Below, in pieces: positions 1-5,869 of a DNA stretch of 8,129 bases. The stretch is from NCBI GenBank assembly GCA_001829505.1, contig MIBK01000184.1, positions 160 to 8,288 on the forward strand, given 5' to 3'. The notes under the pieces are model-generated. The model was not told the origin of the DNA, ran no database searches, and saw only the letters and a program-made list of their open reading frames with translations. How positions within the stretch are numbered: position 1 is the first letter of the stretch; each line of letters begins with the position of its first letter. The position numbers and the translations under genes are program-made. The stretch is from Spirochaetes bacterium RBG_16_67_19. Lineage in GTDB: Bacteria > Spirochaetota > Spirochaetia > SZUA-6 > DRHE01.

Positions 1-2
1 TG

Positions 3-1328
3 TGGGAGCTGTCCGCCGCCAAGATACTGCAGACCGAGGCCGGCTTCGATCCGCGGCAGGGAGCGCCGGTGTTCACCAGCGGCGGGCGCTGGACTTCCCG
101 GGGCTGGACGGAGTGGACCCAGGGCTTCCAGTACGGCTCGGCCCTGCTGCAGTTCGACGCCACGGGGGATCGGCAGTTCCTGGAGCTGGGCCGCGCGAAC
201 ACCGTGCGGCGCATGCCGGCGCACCTGACCCACACGGGGGTGCACGACCACGGCTTCAACAACGTCAGCACCTACGGCAACCTCCTGCGCCTGATGAACG
301 AGGGCCGCCTCCCGGAGGACTCCTGGGAACGGTCCCACTACGAGCTGGCCCTCAAGGCCAGCGGCGCCGTGCAGGCCGGGCGGTGGACCCGGATCGACGG
401 CGGCGGCGGGTTCATCTACTCCTTCAACGGCCCGCACTCCCTGTTCGTGGACACCATCCGCAGCCTGCGCTCCCTGGCCCTGGCCCACCGGCTGGGACAC
501 GTGCTGATGGAGGAGAACGACGCGCGGGTGTCGCTGCTGGAGCGGCTCCTGCAGCACGCCCAGGCCACCGCCCGCTACTCGGTGTACTACGGGGAGGGCC
601 GCGACCACTACGACCTGCGCGGCAGGGTGGCCCACGAGTCGATCTTCAATGAAGGACGATACCGCTGCCCCAACTCCCAGCAGGGCTACTCCCCCTTCAG
701 CACCTGGACGCGGGGGTTGAGTTGGGCCATCCTGGGCTTCGCCGAGCAGCTGGAGTTCCTGGAGGCCCTACCCGCACCCGCCTGGGGTCCTCTGGCCGCG
801 GCCAGGCAGGAAGCCCTGGACGGCGTGCTGCGGGCCCTGGAGGCCACCTGCGACTTCTATCTGGAGAACACGGCCGCCGACGGCCTGCCCTATTGGGATA
901 CCGGCGCTCCGGGATTGAACCGGATGGGGGACTGGCGCGAAACCCCTGCGGATCCCTACAATGCCTTCGAACCGGTGGACAGCTCCGCCGCGGCCATCGC
1001 CTGCCAGGGCCTGATGCGCTTCGGCGCCTGCCTGCTCGCGCGCAGCGATGCGCGGGGCGCGCGCTATCGGGCCGCGGGCCTGGGCGTGCTGGCCCGCCTG
1101 CTGGAGGAGCCCTACCTGAGCCTGGCGCCCGGGCACCAGGGCCTGCTGCTGCATTCGGTCTACCACCGGCCCAATGGCTGGGACCGGATCCCCCCCGGCC
1201 GCGCCGTGCCCTGCGGGGAGTCCAGCATGTGGGGCGACTACCATCTGCGGGAGGCCGGGCTGTACGCCCAGCGGCTGGCCGGCGGAGGCCCGTACCTGGT
1301 GTTCTGGAGGACAAGGGAGGACGCATGA
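3..1328 (+). CDS. GH88-like glycoside hydrolase (unsaturated glucuronyl hydrolase family), 5' partial
   Basis: The reading frame is open from the window edge (first full codon at 3), so the N-terminus and true start are missing; 441 residues are visible. It looks like a (alpha/alpha)6-barrel glycosidase of the GH88/GH105 type, which removes delta-4,5-unsaturated uronic acid from oligosaccharides by hydrating the double bond. Landmarks, numbered from the first visible codon: HDHGF with D82, HSLFVDTIRS with D150, WTRG at 235-238, DSSAAAIA at 326-333 and a C-terminal WGDY at 410-413. The two Asp residues have about the spacing of the catalytic pair D88/D149 of Bacillus UGL, and WTRG, DSSAAAIA and WGDY resemble conserved GH88 stretches. 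No signal peptide can be judged. It is first of four visible genes in its operon, and its TGA overlaps the cupin ATG by 4 bases. The fold is fairly sure. The substrate is not, because the visible part is already longer than a typical ~377-residue UGL. Confidence 0.72.
   Translation, partial: WELSAAKILQTEAGFDPRQGAPVFTSGGRWTSRGWTEWTQGFQYGSALLQFDATGDRQFLELGRANTVRRMPAHLTHTGVHDHGFNNVSTYGNLLRLMNEGRLPEDSWERSHYELALKASGAVQAGRWTRIDGGGGFIYSFNGPHSLFVDTIRSLRSLALAHRLGHVLMEENDARVSLLERLLQHAQATARYSVYYGEGRDHYDLRGRVAHESIFNEGRYRCPNSQQGYSPFSTWTRGLSWAILGFAEQLEFLEALPAPAWGPLAAARQEALDGVLRALEATCDFYLENTAADGLPYWDTGAPGLNRMGDWRETPADPYNAFEPVDSSAAAIACQGLMRFGACLLARSDARGARYRAAGLGVLARLLEEPYLSLAPGHQGLLLHSVYHRPNGWDRIPPGRAVPCGESSMWGDYHLREAGLYAQRLAGGGPYLVFWRTREDA
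1315..1320 (+). promoter_or_regulatory. ribosome binding site of the cupin gene
   Basis: GGGAGG lies 4 bases before the ATG at 1325, inside the last codons of the upstream hydrolase gene. Together with the ATGA overlap it supports this start and suggests translational coupling. Confidence 0.6.
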
Positions 1329-1771
1329 CCATCGCCGACCTGTCGAAAATCGCGGGCCGCGCCTATCCCGCGCGGCGCCACACCCGCAACCTGGTGGGCG
1401 GGGCCTCGCCGCTCCAGGCGGAGAACTTCTGCATGGGCTACGTCACCCTGGAGCCCGACGGCGGCCAGGTGCCCTGGCACAACCAGGAGCAGGAAGAGGT
1501 CTACTTCATCGTGGAAGGCACCGGCGAGGCCTGCCTGGGGCAGGAGCGCACGCTACTAGAGAGCGGTCAGGCCTGCTACATCCCGCCCCGGGTCTTCCAT
1601 CAACTCACCAACGTGGGCCAGCGGCCCCTGGTCCTGATCTACGTGTACGGTCCCGCCGGTGAGGTGGCCCACTGGCGCCAGGAGCTGGAGGGCACCCTGC
1701 CGCGCGCCGGCAGCCAGGCCCCTCCGCTGCCGGCCGGAGCCCGGCCGCAGCACACGGAGGCCTCGGGATGA
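1325..1771 (+). CDS. small single-domain cupin protein
   Basis: 148 residues, probably cytoplasmic, with no signal peptide. Residues about 33-112 form one cupin beta-barrel. Cupin motif 1 is around GGQVPWHNQEQEEV with H52, Q54 and E58. Motif 2 is GQACYIPPRVFHQLTN with H92. In canonical cupins the metal is held by H-x-H, E and H; here the second His is Gln (H-x-Q). The last 30 or so residues are rich in Ala, Pro and Gly and look disordered. The start is fixed by a GGGAGG site and by the 4-base ATGA overlap with the preceding gene; its own TGA overlaps the next ATG in the same way. Small cupins next to sugar enzymes are usually sugar isomerases, epimerases or binding proteins. KdgF, a small cupin that linearises unsaturated uronates made by GH88 enzymes, is a tempting comparison. 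However, the Asp/Arg catalytic residues I recall for KdgF are not evident here, so the function is open. Confidence 0.85.
   Translation: MTIADLSKIAGRAYPARRHTRNLVGGASPLQAENFCMGYVTLEPDGGQVPWHNQEQEEVYFIVEGTGEACLGQERTLLESGQACYIPPRVFHQLTNVGQRPLVLIYVYGPAGEVAHWRQELEGTLPRAGSQAPPLPAGARPQHTEASG
1756..1760 (+). promoter_or_regulatory. ribosome binding site of the Gfo/Idh/MocA gene
   Basis: GGAGG is placed 7 bases before the ATG at 1768, within the 3' end of the cupin gene. It supports the ATGA-overlap start. Confidence 0.6.
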
Positions 1772-2919
1772 GCACGCACACCGTCGGCCTGATCATGAAC
1801 GGAGTGACCGGACGCATGGGCGCCAATCAGCATTTGCTGCGCTCCATCGTGCCGATCATCCGTCAGGGCGGGGTCCCGGCCGGCGATACCCTGATCCTGC
1901 CGGAGCCGCTGCTGGTCGGCCGCAACAGCGGGAAGCTGGAGGCGGCGGCTCGCGCGGCCGGTCTGACCCGCTGGACCACCGATCTGGACTCGGCCCTCTC
2001 GGATCCCAAGCTGAGCCTGTACTTCGACGCCCAGACCACCCTGCTGCGCGCGGAGGCGGTGACCAAGGCCATCGCCGCGGGCAAGCACGTGTACTGCGAG
2101 AAGCCCACGGCCGTGTCCAGCGCCCAGGCCCTGCAGCTGTACGCGGCGGCCAGGAAGCGGGGCGTGAAGCACGGGGTGGTCCAGGACAAGCTCTGGCTGC
2201 CCGGCCTGCTCAAGCTGGCCGACCTGGTCCGCAGGGGCTTTTTCGGCCGCATCCTCTCGGTGCGCGGGGAGTTCGGCTACTGGGTTTTCGAGGGCGACCT
2301 GGTTCCAGCCCAGCGGCCCTCCTGGAACTACCGCCGGGAGGATGGCGGCGGCATCGTCCTGGACATGTTCTGCCACTGGCGCTACGTGCTGGACAACCTC
2401 TTCGGCCGGGTAAAGGCCGTCTCCTGCCTGGCCGCCACGCACATCGACGAGCGCTGGGACGAGGCCGGCCGCCCCTATCCCGCCACCGCCGACGATGCCG
2501 CCTACGGCACGCTGGAGCTGGAGGGCGGCATTATCGTGCAGCTCAACAGCTCCTGGGAGGTGCGGGTCCGCAGGGACGACCTGCTCACCCTGCAGGTGGA
2601 CGGCACCCAGGGCTCCGCCGTGGCCGGGCTGCGCGATTGCTGGATCCAGCCCTACAGCGCCACGCCTCGCCCGGTCTGGAATCCCGACCAGCCCAATCCC
2701 ATCGACTTCTTCGCCGGCTGGCAGAAGCTGCCCGAGCAGAAGAGCTACGACAATGCCTTCAAGGCCCAATGGGAGCTGTTCCTGCGCCACCTGGTCCTGG
2801 AAGAGCCCTTCCGCTGGGACCTGCTGGAAGGGGCCAAGGGGGTGCAGCTGGCTGAGGCGGCCCTGGAATCGTCGCGGTCCCGGCGCTGGGTCCAGGTTCC
2901 CGAGCTGGGCGCACCTTGA
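1768..2919 (+). CDS. Gfo/Idh/MocA family NAD(P)-dependent oxidoreductase
   Basis: 383 residues, typical for the family, which oxidises or reduces sugars, inositols and glycosides with NAD(P). An N-terminal Rossmann domain covers about 1-130. It has a dinucleotide loop GVTGRMG at 12-18, the family motif EKP at 111-113 in HVYCEKPTAVS, and then a C-terminal alpha/beta substrate domain. GGGIVLDMFCHW at 193-204 carries D199 and H203, corresponding to the family's G-G-x-L-x-D-x-x-x-H motif, where the His acts in catalysis. The glycine loop is unusual: it resembles the G-x-x-G-R-M-G loop of DapB more than the common Gfo/Idh GxGxxG/A, and there is a longer stretch than usual between it and the second strand. 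The start overlaps the cupin stop by 4 bases and has GGAGG 7 bases upstream. In context it may oxidise or reduce the sugar released by the GH88-like enzyme (inference). The family call is secure; the substrate is unknown. Confidence 0.9.
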   Translation: MSTHTVGLIMNGVTGRMGANQHLLRSIVPIIRQGGVPAGDTLILPEPLLVGRNSGKLEAAARAAGLTRWTTDLDSALSDPKLSLYFDAQTTLLRAEAVTKAIAAGKHVYCEKPTAVSSAQALQLYAAARKRGVKHGVVQDKLWLPGLLKLADLVRRGFFGRILSVRGEFGYWVFEGDLVPAQRPSWNYRREDGGGIVLDMFCHWRYVLDNLFGRVKAVSCLAATHIDERWDEAGRPYPATADDAAYGTLELEGGIIVQLNSSWEVRVRRDDLLTLQVDGTQGSAVAGLRDCWIQPYSATPRPVWNPDQPNPIDFFAGWQKLPEQKSYDNAFKAQWELFLRHLVLEEPFRWDLLEGAKGVQLAEAALESSRSRRWVQVPELGAP

Positions 2920-2921
2920 GC

Positions 2922-3695
2922 ATGGGCGGGCGGGTGGCGCTGATCACCGGAGGAACCCGGGGCATCGGCCTGGCCTCGGCCCGGGCCCTGGCCGCCGAAG
3001 GCTGGGACCTGGCCCTCTGCGGAGTGCGGGAACAGGAAGCGGTCCGCCAGACCCTGGAAGAGCTGGCCGCCGGCGGGACGGCGGCCCACTACGTGCGCGC
3101 GGACGTCGGGGAGGACGACGCGGCCGAGCGCCTGGTCGCCGCCGTGCGCGAGCGCTTCGGGCGCCTGGATCTATTGGTGAACAACGCGGGCGTGGCGCCG
3201 CGGGAGCGGAAGGACATCCTGGAGGCCACGCGGGAGAGCTTCGACCGCCTGCTGCGCATCAACCTGCGCGGGCCCTACTTCCTCACCCAGGCCGCGGCCC
3301 GCTGGATGCTGGAGCAAAAGGCCGCCTCCCCCGCCTACCGGGCCTCGATCATCTTCATTACCTCGATCTCCGCCACCGTGGCTTCGGTCGACCGGGGCGA
3401 GTACTGCATCTCCAAGGCGGGATTGAGCATGGCCAGCCTGCTGTGGTCGGCGCGCCTGGCCGAGGAGGGGATCAGCGTGTTCGAGGTGCGCCCCGGGGTC
3501 ATCCGCACCGACATGACCGCCGGGGTGGCGGCAAAATATGACGCCCTGCTGGAGCAGGGCCTCACCCTGCAGCGCCGCTGGGGCACCCCCGAGGACGTGG
3601 GCAGGGCCGTGGCCATGCTGGCCCGCGGGGACCTCGCCTACTCCACCGGCCAGGTGGTCATGGTGGACGGCGGATTCTCGGTCCGCCGGCTGTAG
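2922..3695 (+). CDS. short-chain dehydrogenase/reductase, FabG-like (annotated as 3-ketoacyl-ACP reductase in homologues)
   Basis: 257 residues, the normal SDR length. Classical SDR signatures are all present: the cofactor motif TGGTRGIG at 9-16, NNAG at 87-90, and a catalytic tetrad N114, S148, Y161, K165 with the active-site stretch GEYCISKAGLSMA. RPGVIRTDM and a C-terminal STGQVVMVDGG complete the fold. The whole protein closely resembles the FabG-like group often labelled 3-ketoacyl-ACP reductase but commonly found in sugar operons. Here, with a glycosidase and Gfo/Idh enzyme, a sugar or uronate-derived ketone is a more likely substrate than a fatty acid intermediate (inference). KduD-type reductases belong to the same superfamily. 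The ATG at 2922 is chosen. A TTG at 2916 would give a TTGA 4-base overlap with the upstream stop, matching the other junctions of the operon, and add two residues. No clear Shine-Dalgarno site decides between them. It is the last gene of the plus-strand operon. Confidence 0.9.
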   Translation: MGGRVALITGGTRGIGLASARALAAEGWDLALCGVREQEAVRQTLEELAAGGTAAHYVRADVGEDDAAERLVAAVRERFGRLDLLVNNAGVAPRERKDILEATRESFDRLLRINLRGPYFLTQAAARWMLEQKAASPAYRASIIFITSISATVASVDRGEYCISKAGLSMASLLWSARLAEEGISVFEVRPGVIRTDMTAGVAAKYDALLEQGLTLQRRWGTPEDVGRAVAMLARGDLAYSTGQVVMVDGGFSVRRL

Positions 3696-3697
3696 GG

Positions 3698-4504
3698 CTA
3701 TTCGGCGACAATCACCTGGATGCCGTTCTCCTCCAGCTTCCGCTGCTCGGCTTCCGGCAGGCCGTCCGTGATGAGCAGGTCGATCTCCTCGGACCTGGCG
3801 AACTGCACGAAGGAGGTCCGGCCGAACTTGCTGGAGTCGCACAGCAGGATCACCGTGGTGGCGATGGCGATCATGCTTTTCTTGGTCTCGGCGTGGCGGA
3901 TGTCCGGGGTGCTGGCCCCCCGCTTCAGGGTGAAGCTGTTCACGCCCATGAAGGCCTTGTCCACGCTCAAGCCCTCCAGCGCCTGTCTCTGGGAGTTGCC
4001 GTAGGAAACCGTGCAGTGAAAGCCCTTTCGCAGGATCCCGCCCATGAGCACCACCTGCAGGCTGTCGCCGCCCTCCAGCAGGCGGGCGATTTCCAGGTCG
4101 TTGGTCACCACGGTGAGGTTGCGCTTGTCGGCCAGCAGGCGGGCCAGCTCGAGGGTCGTGGTGCCGGTGTCCAGCAGAACGGTGTCCCCGTCCTCGATCT
4201 GCCGGACCGCGGCCTGGGCGATCCTGCGCTTGGCCTCCAGGTTCTGGACCTGCTTCTGGTTGGAGTCCAGCTCGAAGCCGGTCTTGGTCTTGACCATCGC
4301 CCCGCCGTGGGTGCGGATGATCAGGCGGCGGTTCTCCAGGTCGCGCAGGTCGTTGCGGATCGTGGCGCTGGACACGCCGAAATGAAGGCAGAGTTGGGCC
4401 ACGGTGGCCTTGCGGTGCTCCTCGACGTACTCGAGAATCTTGGCCTGCCGCTCCTCCACGAACAGCCCGGCCCCCGCCAGGGCGGAATCACCGACTTCGC
4501 TCAT
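3698..4504 (-). CDS. DeoR-family transcriptional repressor of sugar metabolism
   Basis: 268 residues. A DeoR-type winged helix-turn-helix at about 16-72 (ERQAKILEYVEEH, then VAQLCLHFGVSSATIRNDLR and IIRTHGGAM) binds DNA. A DeoRC sensor domain at about 90-250, of the isomerase-like fold, binds phosphorylated sugars. Its landmarks are DTGTTT at 112-117, VTNDLEIA, LMGGILRKG, DKAFMGVNSF, and AETKKSMI followed by LCDSSKFG. The ATG at 4504 lies 15 residues before the usual family start; a GAGGAG site 5 bases upstream supports it. It is the last gene of the minus-strand operon, 85 bases after the alcohol dehydrogenase gene, with a palindrome in that gap. Its stop is 2 bases from the stop of the convergent SDR gene. 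It probably represses one or both operons and is released by a sugar phosphate (family knowledge plus context). The effector is not predictable. Confidence 0.95.
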   Translation of the reverse strand: MSEVGDSALAGAGLFVEERQAKILEYVEEHRKATVAQLCLHFGVSSATIRNDLRDLENRRLIIRTHGGAMVKTKTGFELDSNQKQVQNLEAKRRIAQAAVRQIEDGDTVLLDTGTTTLELARLLADKRNLTVVTNDLEIARLLEGGDSLQVVLMGGILRKGFHCTVSYGNSQRQALEGLSVDKAFMGVNSFTLKRGASTPDIRHAETKKSMIAIATTVILLCDSSKFGRTSFVQFARSEEIDLLITDGLPEAEQRKLEENGIQVIVAE

Positions 4505-4509
4505 CAGGG

Positions 4510-4515
4510 CTCCTC
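4510..4515 (-). promoter_or_regulatory. ribosome binding site that sets the DeoR start
   Basis: On the minus strand GAGGAG precedes the ATG at 4504 by 5 bases. It favours the longer N-terminus over an internal start nearer the HTH. Confidence 0.65.
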
Positions 4516-4529
4516 AAACCGCCAGCATA

Positions 4530-4558
4530 GCCGGGAAAACGGCCGTTTGCTACCCGGC
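4530..4558 (-). promoter_or_regulatory. palindrome and enclosing inverted repeat in the leader of the DeoR gene (possible operator)
   Basis: A perfect 12-base palindrome AAACGGCCGTTT spans 4537-4548. It is enclosed by arms GCCGGG (4530-4535) and CCCGGC (4553-4558). It lies in the 85-base gap between the alcohol dehydrogenase and DeoR genes, 25 bases upstream of the DeoR start codon. A TATGCT (-10-like) at 4524-4529 follows it on the minus strand, with no convincing -35. An operator for the adjacent repressor is the simplest reading. A plain intercistronic hairpin is the alternative, since no T-run follows the outer stem. Confidence 0.4.
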
Positions 4559-4589
4559 GAGCTTCTTCAGCAGCCAGGCCTGCAGCCCC

Positions 4590-5771
4590 TCAGCCCCGGC
4601 CGGCGGTCTCGGCGGCCAGCCGGTAGATGGCCAGCACCTCTTTTTCGCCCAGGCTGGCGAAGCTGCCAATGGGCCCGCGTTCCGTGCACTTGCGGGCCAT
4701 CTCCTCCAGGCGGTCCGTGGGCACGCCCAGCTCCCCCAGGGTGACCGGCAGGCCCAGCTGGCGGAAGAAGGCTTCCAGCCGGCGGATGCCGGCCAGCGCG
4801 GTGGCCTCCGGGTGCTCGAAGTCCATGGGCAGGCCGAACACCCGTACCGCGAACTGGGCGAAGCGCTGCACCTCTTTCCGGTACAGGTAGCGCATCCAGG
4901 CCGGGAAGATCACACTCAACCCGGCGCCGTGGGCCACGTCGTAGATCGCGGAGAGCTCGTGCTCGATCATGTGCGAGCCCCAGTCCCCCACCCGCCCCAG
5001 GCTGAGGAAGTCGTTGTGGGCGATGGTGCCGGCCCACATGATCTGGGCCCGGTAGTCGTAGTTCTCCGGCTCGCCGGCCAGCAGCAGCGCGGTGCGCATA
5101 ACCCCCTGCATGGCCGCCTCGCACAGGCGGTCGGTCAGGTCCACCCCGGGCTCCTTGGTGAAGTAGCGCTCCAGGATGTGGGCCAGCATGTCGGCCACGC
5201 CGTTGGCCGTGTCGCGGGCCGGCAGCTTCAGGGTCAGCTGGGGGTCCAGGATGGCGAAGCGGGGCCGGACGATTTCGTCCACGACGTCCCGCTTGTACAG
5301 CCCTTCCTCCTTGGTCACCACCATGCCGATGCTGGACTCGCTGCCCGCCGCGGGGATGGTCAGCACCACGCCCACCGGCAGGGCGCTGCGCACCGTTGCC
5401 TTGCGCGTGAAGAAATCCCAGACGTCCCCCGCATAGGGCACCCCGATGGAAATCGCCTTGGCCGAGTCGATCACGCTGCCCCCGCCCACCGCCAGGATGA
5501 AGTCGATCTTTTCCTTCCTGCACAACTCGATGCCCTGGCGCACCAGGCCCAGGCGCGGGTTGGGCACCACGCCCCCCAGCTCGGCGAACTGCACCCCGGC
5601 CTCCCGCAGGCTGCGGCAGACCCGGTCATACAGGCCGCTTTTCCTGATGCTGCCCTGCCCGTAATGCAGGAGGACTTTGCGGGAATGGGCGGCCGTTTCC
5701 CGGCCCACCTCCGCCTCCTGGCCCTTGCCGAACAGGATCTTCGTGCCATAGGAGAAACTGAAATTGGTCAT
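4590..5771 (-). CDS. iron-containing alcohol dehydrogenase (group III, BDH/YqhD type)
   Basis: 393 residues, usual for the family, which interconverts aldehydes and alcohols with NAD(P)H in the cytoplasm. The N-terminal Rossmann-like domain starts NFSFSYGTKILFGKG and holds the dinucleotide motif GGGSVIDSAK with GGGS at 96-99. The helical C-terminal domain has the metal ligands D194 and H198 (NGVADMLAHILERYF), H267 (SHMIEHELSA) and H281 (DVAHGAGLSV). These match the Asp-His-His-His set known for YqhD and butanol dehydrogenases, even in numbering. GAGGAG at 5778-5783, 6 bases before the ATG, supports the start. It follows the SMP-30-like gene by 98 bases and precedes the DeoR gene. In this operon it may reduce a sugar-derived aldehyde such as a lactaldehyde- or semialdehyde-type product (inference). 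The true substrate is unknown. Confidence 0.93.
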   Translation of the reverse strand: MTNFSFSYGTKILFGKGQEAEVGRETAAHSRKVLLHYGQGSIRKSGLYDRVCRSLREAGVQFAELGGVVPNPRLGLVRQGIELCRKEKIDFILAVGGGSVIDSAKAISIGVPYAGDVWDFFTRKATVRSALPVGVVLTIPAAGSESSIGMVVTKEEGLYKRDVVDEIVRPRFAILDPQLTLKLPARDTANGVADMLAHILERYFTKEPGVDLTDRLCEAAMQGVMRTALLLAGEPENYDYRAQIMWAGTIAHNDFLSLGRVGDWGSHMIEHELSAIYDVAHGAGLSVIFPAWMRYLYRKEVQRFAQFAVRVFGLPMDFEHPEATALAGIRRLEAFFRQLGLPVTLGELGVPTDRLEEMARKCTERGPIGSFASLGEKEVLAIYRLAAETAGRG

Positions 5772-5777
5772 GCCTCG

Positions 5778-5783
5778 CTCCTC
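5778..5783 (-). promoter_or_regulatory. ribosome binding site of the alcohol dehydrogenase gene
   Basis: GAGGAG on the minus strand lies 6 bases before the ATG at 5771. The 98-base gap upstream of it (5772-5869) shows no convincing promoter or terminator by eye. Confidence 0.6.
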
Positions 5784-5869
5784 ACCAGGTAAGGTCGGCC
5801 TCCCGGACCCGCTCGGTGTCCAGCCGCCGCCTATTGTGCATTCTCAAAGCCCGACCCGAACAGCCTCTT

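Noticed and set aside
69..71. GTG at 69 as the start of the glycoside hydrolase
   Set aside because: The same frame stays open to the window edge with protein-like content (WELSAAK and onward), so the gene simply begins upstream; 69 encodes an internal Val.
1639..2790. Long open frame on the minus strand opposite the Gfo/Idh gene
   Set aside because: GC-rich third positions create long antisense frames. The translation is low-complexity and shows no family motif, while the plus-strand gene has clear catalytic motifs.
3668..3688. Hairpin at the end of the SDR gene as an intrinsic terminator
   Set aside because: The stem is only 7 base pairs, lies within codons, and has no T-run on either strand; such stems are frequent by chance in GC-rich DNA.
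4524..4552. Sigma-70 promoter for the DeoR gene (TATGCT with TAGCAA 17 bases upstream)
   Set aside because: The -10 matches four of six and the -35 only three of six consensus bases, too weak to call as a promoter by eye.
3893..4744. Open frame on the plus strand opposite the DeoR gene
   Set aside because: It overlaps a full-length, motif-complete regulator and has a low-complexity translation.
4404..5792. Long open frame on the plus strand opposite the alcohol dehydrogenase gene
   Set aside because: An antisense shadow of a gene with intact metal-binding and dinucleotide motifs; its His/Gln/Ala-rich translation matches nothing I recognise.
5772..5869. Promoter or terminator in the 98-base gap between SMP-30-like and alcohol dehydrogenase genes
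   Set aside because: A TTGAGA box is present on the minus strand (5842-5847) but has no partner -10 at suitable spacing, and no strong stem with T-run was found.
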